From: Nitrosomonadaceae bacterium | GTDB lineage: Bacteria > Pseudomonadota > Gammaproteobacteria > Burkholderiales > Nitrosomonadaceae | Reading direction: 5' to 3' | Length of the DNA: 64,000 nucleotides | NCBI GenBank assembly: GCA_014190895.1 | Contig: BJGV01000004.1 | Location: forward strand, 26,061-90,060 | In this document: piece by piece, positions 7,879 to 18,568 of the stretch | Layout: each line of letters opens with the position of its first letter | Numbering within the stretch: position 1 is the stretch's first letter | Program-made: the position numbers and the translations under genes | The notes under the pieces: generated by a model | Told to the model about the DNA's origin: nothing | What the model saw: the letters and a program-made list of their open reading frames with translations, nothing else | The model's database searches: none

Positions 7879-9633
7879 ATGTCAAATATGCGTGCTCCAG
7901 ATAGCTATTGTTCCTTGTTAGCTCTACTAAACTACACCAAGCCTTATTGGAAAGTTTTGACCCTAACACTATTAAGTATGACGTTAATGGCAATCACTGA
8001 ATTAATGTTACCAGTGCTACTAAAAATAATATTTGATGACATTTTTATTCTTAATAACTACGCTTTAATACAATTAATTCCATTAGTTATTCTTACACTA
8101 TTTGCAGTGCATAGCACAGCAAATTATGTTGGCAATTATACAACGTACTGGGTAGGGAATAAATTACTCATTAACCTGTACATCAGAGCATTTGAGAAAC
8201 CATTAACTCTATCTACATACTATTCTACTGACATAATTAATAATCAACTGATTCAAAAATTTACCACTGAAGTGGCTGAGATTAATAAAACTATAGTCGG
8301 CGTAATCACAATATTAATTAAAGATACTCTCACTATTATTGGACTTCTGTTATGGATACTCTATCTGAACTCAGATTTAGCACTCCTAACTTTACTAATA
8401 TTGCCAGTGATCATTCTGGCAACACAACTTATCAATAAGAGACTGTGCATAATTGAGAAGCAGAAACGGGAAACAATTGATGAAAATACCCAAGCGCTGC
8501 AAAAATCAATTGAGAATTATAGAATGACCGTACTATATGGTGGACAGCAGCACGAAATCCTGCATTTTAAGAGTGGCGCCAATCAGCTCTATCGTTTAAT
8601 TATTAAGCAATTTAGTACCAGAGCCTTGGGCACGCTATTCGCACAAGTAATTCTTGCTACTATACTAACAATTACGGCTTATCTTACTATTCAACATGCC
8701 CCCGTTAGCGGAAATACAGCAAGCAATCTCATTTCTTTTATCGTGGCTGCATTAATTCTAATTAAATCATCAAGGCGTTACGCTAATGTAGATCAGTTAC
8801 TGCAATACTTAATAATTACTACCCAAAGTATATTTCTATTATTAAATCGGAGAAAAATACCGGACACAGGACATATTGTAATAGGTCGCACTTACGGAGA
8901 TTTACAATTTGAACAAGTCAATTTCCATCATGCTTCAGAGACAAAAGTTACGTTAGATAATATAACACTGACTATAAAATCTGGCGAAACAGTGGCGATA
9001 GTTGGAACTTATGACCTCAGCAAGATCGCATTAGTTAATATGGTAGGACGCTTCTGCTGTCCTAGTGCCGGCAGAATTTTACTTGATGGTCAGGATTTGG
9101 CAAACATAGAATTAACAAGCTTGCACGCCAATATCAGTCTGGTATCACAAGAGTTTATGCTGCTCAATGACACGATTGCTGCCAATATTGCTTATGGCGC
9201 AATGAATACGGCTGTTGAAGCAAAAATAGTGACCGCAGCACATGCCGCTAATGCAATGGAGTTTATTCGGAAGTTACCCCAAGGTTTGCAAACACTGGTT
9301 GGCAGATATGGTATAGAGCTTACAGAGGGACAGAAAGAACGTATTGCTTTTGCCCGCGCTCTGCTTAAAAATTCTCCCATTTTGATTCTGGATGAAGCAA
9401 TCTTAACAATGGATTTAGATTCTGAATATCATGTGCAGGTAGCCTTAAATACATTAATAAGAGACCGTACTACTCTTATCATTGCCCGCCGTTTATCTAC
9501 TTTAAAAAAAGCTAGCCGTATTATTGTACTGGAGAACGGTAGAATCGTCGAGATCGGTTGTCACCAAGAACTACTTGCACAGAAGGGATTTTACACTCAA
9601 CTCTATCAATCTAGCTTACAACTACCTAAATAA
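7879..9633 (+). CDS. ABC exporter (MsbA-type, TMD-NBD fusion) with degenerate ATPase motifs
   Basis: 584 residues: an N-terminal six-helix transmembrane domain (about 20-320) fused to a nucleotide-binding domain (about 340-580), the MsbA/half-transporter layout. The NBD is complete in length but altered. Walker A reads GTYDLSKIAL instead of GxSGxGKST. The signature is LTEGQ instead of LSGGQ, the D-loop is LTMD instead of SALD, and the H-loop is ARR instead of AHR. The Q-loop (LVSQ) and Walker B (ILILDEA, catalytic Glu) are kept. It lies 125 bases after the B12-regulated receptor. It may be a non-catalytic half of a heterodimer or a gene beginning to decay; I cannot tell which. No clear Shine-Dalgarno precedes the ATG. 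Confidence 0.85.
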   Translation: MSNMRAPDSYCSLLALLNYTKPYWKVLTLTLLSMTLMAITELMLPVLLKIIFDDIFILNNYALIQLIPLVILTLFAVHSTANYVGNYTTYWVGNKLLINLYIRAFEKPLTLSTYYSTDIINNQLIQKFTTEVAEINKTIVGVITILIKDTLTIIGLLLWILYLNSDLALLTLLILPVIILATQLINKRLCIIEKQKRETIDENTQALQKSIENYRMTVLYGGQQHEILHFKSGANQLYRLIIKQFSTRALGTLFAQVILATILTITAYLTIQHAPVSGNTASNLISFIVAALILIKSSRRYANVDQLLQYLIITTQSIFLLLNRRKIPDTGHIVIGRTYGDLQFEQVNFHHASETKVTLDNITLTIKSGETVAIVGTYDLSKIALVNMVGRFCCPSAGRILLDGQDLANIELTSLHANISLVSQEFMLLNDTIAANIAYGAMNTAVEAKIVTAAHAANAMEFIRKLPQGLQTLVGRYGIELTEGQKERIAFARALLKNSPILILDEAILTMDLDSEYHVQVALNTLIRDRTTLIIARRLSTLKKASRIIVLENGRIVEIGCHQELLAQKGFYTQLYQSSLQLPK

Positions 9634-9671
9634 ACCACGTAATATAATATTACAATTTGAATATTTTTACA

Positions 9672-11033
9672 TTACTGTAACGTCTCATTTAATTGTTTGA
9701 TGACTTCCTCATCTAATTCCCCTGCCTCTGCTTGTAGTCTGAGCCTTGCCATCAGGAAACTATAACGTGCCTGAGCAAGGTCTCGTCGCGCAGAATAAAG
9801 AAGCTGTTGGGCGTTTAACACGTCTACTTCAGTTCTAATACCTATCTCCTGACCAAGTTTAGTTGATTCTACCTGACGTTGACTAGACAATAATGCCTGT
9901 TTTAAAGCCTTTACTTGAGCCATGCCGTTGGTCACATTAAGATACTGCTGAGTTACTTGAAGCACGCTATTGCGCTTAACAGTATTCATATCCTGAAATA
10001 CTTTCTCTTGATTAGCTAATGCCTCTCGTACTCGTGACTGCACAGAAAAACCAGCAAATAACGGGATATTTAGCTGAAGACCTATTTCCTTTGAAGTAAG
10101 ATCAATCCCTCTTCCAGTAATAGCTGCCCCCACGTTTTTCTGGTTGCTATACAATGCAACCAAATCAAGTGTCGGATAATGTCCTGCCTTAGCTCTCTCT
10201 ACCTCCTGTTTCGCAATGTTGTATATTGCCTGTTGAACCTTTACAGTTAAGCTATTCTGTTCCGCTACTGTGAGCCAATCATCCATGCTGGTATACTTTA
10301 GAGTAAGTGCATCGGAAATAATTTCATTTTCACGTGCCAGATTATCTGGAAAATATCCTATGATTTGCTGCAAAGTGCGCTTACGAATCTCTAACATATT
10401 CTCAGCAGCAATTTCCTGAGAGGTTGTTAAATCGAAACGAGCTTGGGCCTCTGTGGCATCAATAATAGTCGAAGTGCCTACTTCAAAATTACGCTTAGCC
10501 TGTTTTAACTGTTCACCAATAGCTTTCTTCTGTGTTGTTGCAACTTCCGCATTGACTTGAGCAGCTAATACGTCAAAATATGCCTGCGCCACACGTAAAA
10601 TTAGATCTTGGGAAGCGATAATAAATTGTGCATCTGCTTGCATAACCTGAATTTTAGATTGCTCATAAATAACAAGGCTTTCCTTACGAAAGATTGGTTG
10701 AGTCGCCACTATATTTAAACTAGCATTATCAATTGCGTTTTCTGCAGACACGCTTGTATTAATGTATTGTCTCCGACGCAATCCAGATAACGTGAAGGTA
10801 GGAAGTAAAGTTGACAGACCTTGGGGTATCTTTTCCTGCGCTGCTTCATTAGCAAAACGAGCAGCAGCGTACTGTGCGTCATGTTCCAGTGCAGCACTGT
10901 AAACGGTCATTAAGTCGGCAGCATGCGATGGAGAGTGCGCAATTATTACAGCAATTAGAACCGTATAAATATATTGAAAAATGCCCCCTCTAACTCTAAA
11001 TTGCTCTGCTCTATTCATAAGATAAGACATCAT
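9672..11033 (-). CDS. TolC-like outer-membrane efflux channel
   Basis: 453 residues with a signal peptide (IFQYIYTVLIAVIIAHSPSHA) followed by ADLMTVYSAALEHDAQYAAARFANEAAQEKIPQG, the classic opening of TolC family type I secretion channels. Two OEP repeats follow, rich in helical segments (for example QAEAQ-like ATEAQARFDLTTSQEIAAEN and RTEVDVLNAQQLLYSARRDLAQARY). It forms the trimeric outer-membrane duct for tripartite efflux or secretion pumps. It is read after pcm (gap about 60 bases). The ATG at 11018 (MNRAEQF) is an alternative start giving a shorter signal peptide. Confidence 0.9.
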   Translation of the reverse strand: MMSYLMNRAEQFRVRGGIFQYIYTVLIAVIIAHSPSHAADLMTVYSAALEHDAQYAAARFANEAAQEKIPQGLSTLLPTFTLSGLRRRQYINTSVSAENAIDNASLNIVATQPIFRKESLVIYEQSKIQVMQADAQFIIASQDLILRVAQAYFDVLAAQVNAEVATTQKKAIGEQLKQAKRNFEVGTSTIIDATEAQARFDLTTSQEIAAENMLEIRKRTLQQIIGYFPDNLARENEIISDALTLKYTSMDDWLTVAEQNSLTVKVQQAIYNIAKQEVERAKAGHYPTLDLVALYSNQKNVGAAITGRGIDLTSKEIGLQLNIPLFAGFSVQSRVREALANQEKVFQDMNTVKRNSVLQVTQQYLNVTNGMAQVKALKQALLSSQRQVESTKLGQEIGIRTEVDVLNAQQLLYSARRDLAQARYSFLMARLRLQAEAGELDEEVIKQLNETLQ

Positions 11034-11096
11034 CTAATTGAAAAAGATATTGAATAAATAGATCTTTTAATTATGTTATTCATAGAAATAGGAAAG

Positions 11097-11750
11097 TTAA
11101 AAAACAAATCTCTCTGGCTGTTGTACATTTTTAAGTGGGGGAATGCAGGTCTCAAATAATTCGACTCTGTTATATGTGTTCATTGTCAAACGAGTAACGA
11201 GCAAAGCTTCCATCATTGGTAAATCACCTACTACCGCAAATAGACGTCCGCCCACTGTCAAACTCTCCTGAAATACTATGGGCAAGGATGGTGTCGAGCC
11301 AGTCAACACAATCACATCATAAGGACCATATTCAGGCCAACCATTAGATGCATCGCCCTGTTCTAAAATCACATTGGTAACATTGGCAATCTGGAGATTT
11401 TTATCTGCCAAAATTCTTAGTTCTGGTATGATTTCTACGCTATAAACATAATTACCTTGTCTAGCCAATAATGCGGTCAAATAACCGCTGCCGCTACCAA
11501 TCTCTAGAATCCTATCAGTTCTTTTCACCTGCAATTCTTGTAAAATGCGAGCTTCCATTTTAGGGGTCAGCATTACCTCCCCATGTCCTAATGGAATTTC
11601 CATGTCTACAAATGCTAAGGAGCGATGTGCCGTATGGACAAAATTCTCACGTCGTAACTCAAACAATAATTTAAGAACTTCTGGGTCCAACACGTTCCAA
11701 GGTCGTATTTGTTGTTCTATCATATTAAATCGAATTTTTTCAAGATCCAT
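11097..11750 (-). CDS. pcm: Protein-L-isoaspartate O-methyltransferase-like protein
   Basis: SAM-dependent methyltransferase of the PCMT family, which repairs isoaspartyl residues in aged proteins. The SAM-binding motif is ILEIGSGSGYLTALLA and the N-terminus has the family pattern IRFNMIEQQIRPWNVLDPEVL and EIPLGHGEVMLTPKMEARILQ. The ORF track starts at 11786, but the start at 11750 (MDLEKIRFNM) fits the family better and has a TTTGGA-like ribosome site upstream. It heads a two-gene minus-strand unit with the TolC-like gene. This subgroup (IRPWNVLD type) is commonly adjacent to tolC in betaproteobacteria. Confidence 0.87.
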   Translation of the reverse strand: MDLEKIRFNMIEQQIRPWNVLDPEVLKLLFELRRENFVHTAHRSLAFVDMEIPLGHGEVMLTPKMEARILQELQVKRTDRILEIGSGSGYLTALLARQGNYVYSVEIIPELRILADKNLQIANVTNVILEQGDASNGWPEYGPYDVIVLTGSTPSLPIVFQESLTVGGRLFAVVGDLPMMEALLVTRLTMNTYNRVELFETCIPPLKNVQQPERFVF

Positions 11751-11817
11751 TTTTAATCCAAAGTAATTTTTACTACATGCTTGCAATTATTTCACATTTC
11801 CATTAGCTTCACAGCAT

Positions 11818-13845
<2,028 letters not shown>

Positions 13846-13975
13846 TTAATTCCATCTAAATTTTTCTTTACTCTTCATCAAGACAAACCGAAAAATTCTA
13901 GATAGTATGTAGTTGCGCATATTCATGGGTATACAATCAATTAAATTACGACTCAAATCTTCGAGATAATCAGGC

Positions 13976-14803
13976 ATGGACTGGCTTCTGCTCATCAAAG
14001 CATTAATCCTTGGTATCGTTGAAGGTCTAACTGAATTCTTACCAGTCTCCTCTACTGGACACCTTATATTAATTGGTGACTTACTCGATTTCAATGATGA
14101 GAGGGGCAAGGTATTTACAATCGTTATTCAGTTGGGTGCGATACTGGCAGTTTGTTGGGAATATAGAGTGAAAATTAGTACAGTACTCAGAGGAATTGGC
14201 TCGCAAGAGGATGCTAACCGCTTTGGGTTAAATCTTATTATTGCATTTCTACCTGCCGCAATTCTGGGGTTCTTATTTATTGGGGGTATTAAGCAATATC
14301 TATTTCAACCGACGCCAGTAGCACTTGCGTTTATTTTCGGGGGGATATTAATTTTATGGATTGAGCGCAAAAAACATTCAGTCACAGTTGAGCAGGTAGA
14401 GGATATGAACTGGAAGCATGCTCTCAAGATAGGATGCATACAGTGCCTCGCACTAATACCAGGAACTTCACGTTCTGGCGCTACTATTATTGGTGGATTA
14501 TTCCTTGGTTTATCACGCAAGACCGCCACCGAATTCTCTTTCTTCTTAGCAATTCCTATCATGTTTGCTGCTACTTTTTATGATATCTATAAACATCATG
14601 ATATTTTGTATATTGACAACATTGGTATTTTTTTGGTTGGTCTTGTCGCCGCATTTATCAGTTCATTACTAGCAGTACGAGGACTATTACATTTCATTAG
14701 TCATCATAACTTTACAATATTTGCCTGGTATCGTATTTTTTTTGGGATGGTGATATTAGCAACGGCTTATTTTAAAATAATAAAATGGTCAATAGCTTCA
14801 TAG
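13976..14803 (+). CDS. uppP: Undecaprenyl-diphosphatase UppP (BacA)
   Basis: A 275-residue membrane enzyme that dephosphorylates undecaprenyl pyrophosphate, recycling the lipid carrier of peptidoglycan and other envelope polymers. The two catalytic signatures are clear: GIVEGLTEFLPVSSTGHL at about residue 13 and ALIPGTSRSGATIIGGLFLGLSRKTATEFSF at about 160. Multiple transmembrane helices fill the rest. The ribosome site before the ATG is weak (ATCAGG). Confidence 0.96.
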   Translation: MDWLLLIKALILGIVEGLTEFLPVSSTGHLILIGDLLDFNDERGKVFTIVIQLGAILAVCWEYRVKISTVLRGIGSQEDANRFGLNLIIAFLPAAILGFLFIGGIKQYLFQPTPVALAFIFGGILILWIERKKHSVTVEQVEDMNWKHALKIGCIQCLALIPGTSRSGATIIGGLFLGLSRKTATEFSFFLAIPIMFAATFYDIYKHHDILYIDNIGIFLVGLVAAFISSLLAVRGLLHFISHHNFTIFAWYRIFFGMVILATAYFKIIKWSIAS

Positions 14804-14819
14804 GAGTGTTAGATGTAAT

Positions 14820-15272
14820 CTACTTCTGTATCCACGGCAAACCTGCTGCTTTCCATCCTTCTTTAGTACCACGATGACCCTTTGCATCTCTGTCTCCCTC
14901 AAAACCCTCAAGGATGTTATAACAATTTGAATAGCCTAACTCAGAAATAGCTATAGCAGCTTGATGAGAACGGCCGCCAGTACGGCAAATAAACATCACA
15001 AATGCTTCTTTATCTATTTGACCTGAGAAATAAGTTTGAAAATTAGAGTTAGCCTGCATACCAGGATATGATTGCCATTCAATCTCAATTGCACCCGGTA
15101 TTCTCCCTACCCAATCCCACTCTGCCTTTGAACGCACATCTACTAATTTTGCACTGGGTGTTGCTTGCAACAAAGTCAATGCCTCTATAGGTAACAGTGC
15201 ACCTTTATACGATAAGTCCATTTCCTTTGCGCGCTGTTGCGCCCTTTCAAGTATTACAGAGATTGTTTCCAT
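14820..15272 (-). CDS. Rhodanese-like domain protein
   Basis: A single rhodanese domain of 150 residues. The structural motif SAKLVDVRSKAEWDWVGRIPGA is followed by the active-site loop VMFICRTGGRS, with the catalytic Cys, and GYSNCYNILEGFEGDRDAKGHRG. Such proteins carry sulfane sulfur as a cysteine persulfide; the physiological partner is unknown. I prefer the start at 15272 (METISVILERAQ), which has AGGAG just upstream, over the track start at 15293. It is convergent with uppP. Confidence 0.88.
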   Translation of the reverse strand: METISVILERAQQRAKEMDLSYKGALLPIEALTLLQATPSAKLVDVRSKAEWDWVGRIPGAIEIEWQSYPGMQANSNFQTYFSGQIDKEAFVMFICRTGGRSHQAAIAISELGYSNCYNILEGFEGDRDAKGHRGTKEGWKAAGLPWIQK

Positions 15273-15541
15273 ATTTCTCCTAGTAGATAGCAATCTAAAA
15301 ATATCATGTTATTCCATTTTCATGCTCAATGCTCAACAAAACTTAATGCGAATTATCACTACTTTTACAACTACTCTCTCACTAGACCCATGTCTTAATT
15401 CCTAAGATATAAGAAAACCTTGTGGCATAATTCTTTATTTACTCAGATAATGAGATTATTCCTACTAATATAATGCAATCTGTTTTTAATACACTGTCCT
15501 TTTGTTGCGAAGTAAAATGATTACTCTATTCTGGAGAGAAA

Positions 15542-16951
15542 ATGGCAATAGTTGATGTTTTGAAGATGATCCAAGATAATGAAATCAAATTTGTTGATCT
15601 CCGATTCACTGACACCCGTGGCAAGGAACAACATGTAACTGTTCCGGCCCATGCCTTTAATGTTGACAAATTTGAAGATGGTCATGCATTTGATGGCTCT
15701 TCTATAGCTGGCTGGAAAGGTATTCAAGCTTCTGACATGCTGTTGATGCCCGATCCAGACACCGCGAATATGGATCCCTTCATGGATGAGCCTACGTTAC
15801 TTCTCACCTGTGATGTGGTAGAGCCCCTGAACGGCCAAGGTTACAATCGTGATCCACGCTCATTAGCGAAACGTGGCGAGGCCTACCTAAAATCTACTGG
15901 CATTGGTGACACCGTCTACTTTGGTCCAGAACCCGAGTTCTTCATTTTTGATTCCGTTACATGGCATACCGATATGTCGGGTTGTTCTGTAAAGATTGGA
16001 TCCGAGGAAGCTGCTTGGAATTCTATAGAGAAATACGAGAGTGGTAACATCGGTCACCGACCTATGGTTAAAGGGGGTTACTTCCCAGTTCCACCGGTCG
16101 ACTCTCTGCAGGATATCCGTTCAGCCATGTGTCTTGCACTCGAAGAAATGGGTGTGGAGGTAGAAGTACATCACCATGAAGTTGCTACTGCCGGCCAATG
16201 CGAAATTGGAACTAAATATAATAGTCTAGTAAAACGCGCTGACTGGACCCAAATACTCAAATATGTAGTACATAATATCGCGCATTCTTATGGCAAAACA
16301 GCAACTTTTATGCCCAAACCTATTGTTGGTGATAATGGCTCAGGTATGCATGTACATCAATCAATTTGGAAAAATAGTCAGAATCTATTCTCTGGAAATG
16401 GTTACGCTGGCTTATCTGAAATGGCTTTGTATTATATCGGCGGAATTATTAAACACGCCAAAGCCTTAAATGCCATTACCAACCCCAGTACTAATTCTTA
16501 CAAGCGTCTGGTTCCAGGTTTTGAAGCACCAATTAATCTTGCATACTCGGTAAGTAACCGTTCTGCTGCGATTCGTATTCCTTACACTAATAGTCAAAAA
16601 GGAAGACGCATTGAGGTTCGTTTCCCAGATCCTACTGCTAACCCATACCTTGCATTTACTGCATTAATGATGGCTGGGCTAGATGGCATTCAAAATAAGA
16701 TTCATCCAGGAGATCCGATGGATAAAAATCTTTATGATCTTCCTCCCGAAGAAGCAGCGGGGATTCCAAATCCTTGTTCATCCTTAGATGAAGCATTAGA
16801 TAATCTCGATAGAGATCGGGATTTCCTTATCCGCGGCGATGTGTTTTCCAGTGATATGATTGATGCTTATATTGAGTTAAAAATGGAGGAAGTTACGCGT
16901 CTTCGTATGACCACTCATCCAGTCGAATTTGATATGTACTATTCACTATAA
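15542..16951 (+). CDS. glnA: Glutamine synthetase type I (GlnA)
   Basis: Makes glutamine from glutamate, ammonia and ATP, the main ammonium assimilation step. At 469 residues it has the dodecameric GSI length. Motifs are [23 protein letters not shown], the ATP-site stretch [27 protein letters not shown], and the adenylylation site loop NLYDLPPEE. The adenylylatable Tyr is therefore present, implying control by GlnE. A strong GGAGAG precedes the ATG. I looked for a sigma-54 promoter (GG-N10-GC) in the 248-base upstream gap and saw no convincing one. Confidence 0.98.
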   Translation: MAIVDVLKMIQDNEIKFVDLRFTDTRGKEQHVTVPAHAFNVDKFEDGHAFDGSSIAGWKGIQASDMLLMPDPDTANMDPFMDEPTLLLTCDVVEPLNGQGYNRDPRSLAKRGEAYLKSTGIGDTVYFGPEPEFFIFDSVTWHTDMSGCSVKIGSEEAAWNSIEKYESGNIGHRPMVKGGYFPVPPVDSLQDIRSAMCLALEEMGVEVEVHHHEVATAGQCEIGTKYNSLVKRADWTQILKYVVHNIAHSYGKTATFMPKPIVGDNGSGMHVHQSIWKNSQNLFSGNGYAGLSEMALYYIGGIIKHAKALNAITNPSTNSYKRLVPGFEAPINLAYSVSNRSAAIRIPYTNSQKGRRIEVRFPDPTANPYLAFTALMMAGLDGIQNKIHPGDPMDKNLYDLPPEEAAGIPNPCSSLDEALDNLDRDRDFLIRGDVFSSDMIDAYIELKMEEVTRLRMTTHPVEFDMYYSL

Positions 16952-17056
16952 CAGATGAATAAACCTAAAAAAAGGCTAGCAACAACAGCAACCCCCTTCC
17001 TCTATAGAGATATCCCCTCTAATACATCTGTATTTAAATCAGATTACAGTCTTATC

Positions 17057-17341
17057 TTATTTCCTTAAAACAGTTGGGCCTGTAACTGTAATAGCTGTAC
17101 GTAACTGTTCCATATCAACTGTATGGCTATTAATGCCATCAACTTTTTCTATATCATCTACATATTTAAATGCACCAGCCTTGGTACGGTAAGCGATAAT
17201 TGCTTTAGCTTTAATGGTAGTAATGCCTGCCGATTTTAGAGCTTCAAGCTCGGCTTGAGTTGCTGTATTGATATTAATTGCGGCATAAACACTTCCGGTA
17301 AATGCAAACAACATAACAACGGCTGTAAGTACTGTTTTCAT
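17057..17341 (-). CDS. ComEA-like helix-hairpin-helix protein
   Basis: 94 residues with a signal peptide (MKTVLTAVVMLFAFTGSVYA) followed by a ComEA-type helix-hairpin-helix pair (ININTATQAELEALKSAGITTIKAKAIIAYRTKAGAFKYVDDIEKVDGI). This family binds DNA in the periplasm in competence systems, and similar small secreted proteins are common in betaproteobacteria without a proven uptake role. No other competence gene is nearby. It is convergent with glnA. Confidence 0.85.
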   Translation of the reverse strand: MKTVLTAVVMLFAFTGSVYAAININTATQAELEALKSAGITTIKAKAIIAYRTKAGAFKYVDDIEKVDGINSHTVDMEQLRTAITVTGPTVLRK

Positions 17342-17782
17342 AAATTTCCTTTTTTAAGTTGATTAAAAACTATAACACAAAGTAAGATCTTCTTGTTATC
17401 AAAAAGTATTGATCAGACTTGTCATTAGAGGCTTCTATCTGAAATAAAATTTATGTTATAGCACCTATATTTATCCTTATACATTGATACAATGTATAAG
17501 GATAAAAGAGAAATACAATATCAAAATTGATCTGAATTATTGATTTCTCTGCATCGCTTTTATTTACGTCAAAACAATAGCAATGATAAAATACAGTTAA
17601 ATACATTTATAATAATGTGCAAGCAGAAGTTTTCTACGTATTAAGATCATTATTGCTGTCAGTTGAGTATAAATATCCGTTGACATAACTGCCTGTGAAG
17701 CGAATGTGCATTGTCTGTCTGTATTTTTTGAATACGACATCCCTGGCAGTTATTTTATATCGATCCAATAAAGAGAATCTGG
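17342..17782. other. Gene-free divergent region between the ComEA-like and Sel1 genes
   Basis: 441 bases without a supportable ORF. It must hold the promoters of both flanking divergent genes. Its one striking element is the perfect 17-bp palindrome listed separately. I could not pick a promoter with confidence in the AT-rich background. Confidence 0.6.
17470..17506. repeat. Perfect 17-bp inverted repeat with 3-base centre
   Basis: TTTATCCTTATACATTG, ATA, CAATGTATAAGGATAAA: every base of the two arms pairs. It lies between divergent genes, so it is not placed as a terminator of either. It could be an operator for a dimeric regulator, the hairpin of a small RNA, or the end of a lost mobile element. 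Confidence 0.85.
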
Positions 17783-18451
17783 ATGAACTTTATAGTGACC
17801 CCTTTGGCTATCTTCTTACTTTCTTGTCTCTCGCTATCGCTCTTCGGTTGCGGGGAAAAAGAATCTGAAAATCAATCCAAAGTATTCGCATTAGGAAGTG
17901 AGATAACGCTTGAAACAGAGTTACCTGCGGTTCTTACAAAGGAGTTGACTCCTGAAGAAAAATCTAAATTAGCAAGTGAGATAATGCCGCCTGCACCAAA
18001 AAATGAACCGACAGCAGAAGAGAAATTCTTGCGTTTAAAAAAAGAAGCTGATGCGGGAAATGCTATAGCGCAAAACGGTCTTGGTGTATTGTACTTTACA
18101 GGCGCAGCCATATCTAAAGATACTGCTGGGAAAATTATGAATAATGATCCTGCGACAGCTGCGGCATGGTTTCATCGATCTGCTTTACAAGGAAATGCTG
18201 AGGCTCAATTAAATCTTGGTCTAATGTATGCTAATGGTGAAGGTGGGTTAGCCAAAGATGCTGCCAAAGCTGTCGAATTTTTCCAAAAGGCTGCTGCGCA
18301 AGGAAACGCTGATGCGCAAAATAATATTGCTGTAATGTATCTTACAGGGGAAGGTGTGCCAAAAAGTACTTCCAAAGCTGTCGAATTTTTCCAAAAGGCT
18401 GCTGCGCAAGGAAACGCTGATGCGCAAGCCAATCTTAATGCAATGAAATAG
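17783..18451 (+). CDS. Sel1-repeat lipoprotein
   Basis: 222 residues. The N-terminus has a lipoprotein signal ending LSLFGCGEKES, so Cys 23 or so is the likely lipidated residue. A linker (about 25-85) precedes Sel1-like repeats of 36 residues: AIAQNGLGVLYFTG, AEAQLNLGLMYANGEG, ADAQNNIAVMYLTGEG, ADAQANLNAMK. Sel1 repeats are alpha/alpha protein-interaction solenoids in the envelope. The last two repeats contain an identical 56-base segment, a sign of recent tandem duplication. No specific partner can be named. Confidence 0.88.
   Translation: MNFIVTPLAIFLLSCLSLSLFGCGEKESENQSKVFALGSEITLETELPAVLTKELTPEEKSKLASEIMPPAPKNEPTAEEKFLRLKKEADAGNAIAQNGLGVLYFTGAAISKDTAGKIMNNDPATAAAWFHRSALQGNAEAQLNLGLMYANGEGGLAKDAAKAVEFFQKAAAQGNADAQNNIAVMYLTGEGVPKSTSKAVEFFQKAAAQGNADAQANLNAMK
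18264..18319 (+). repeat. Exact 56-base tandem copy 1 within the Sel1 gene
   Basis: The segment from CCAAAGCTGTCG to GATGCGCAA recurs exactly 108 bases (36 codons, one Sel1 unit) downstream. Synonymous positions are identical too, so the duplication or gene conversion is recent. Confidence 0.95.
18372..18427 (+). repeat. Exact 56-base tandem copy 2 within the Sel1 gene
   Basis: Second copy of the 56-base segment at 18264-18319. Loss or gain of one 108-base unit by slippage would keep the reading frame. Confidence 0.95.
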
Positions 18452-18568
18452 CAAGAAAAAATTTATATTTTTTATAAAAAATTGCAACTTTCCATGAATG
18501 TAAGTAGTCTTATAAGCTAATAAATAATTTTACACCGATTTGCTTAATCCAAGAATTAAGGAGCCATT

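Noticed and set aside
15294-15541. Sigma-54 promoter before glnA
   Set aside because: TGGCATAATTCTTTA near 15424 has the GG element but lacks the GC of the -12 box at the correct distance.
18205-18487. Two minus-strand ORFs opposite the Sel1 repeats
   Set aside because: Their internal repeats are just the antisense image of the Sel1 duplication.
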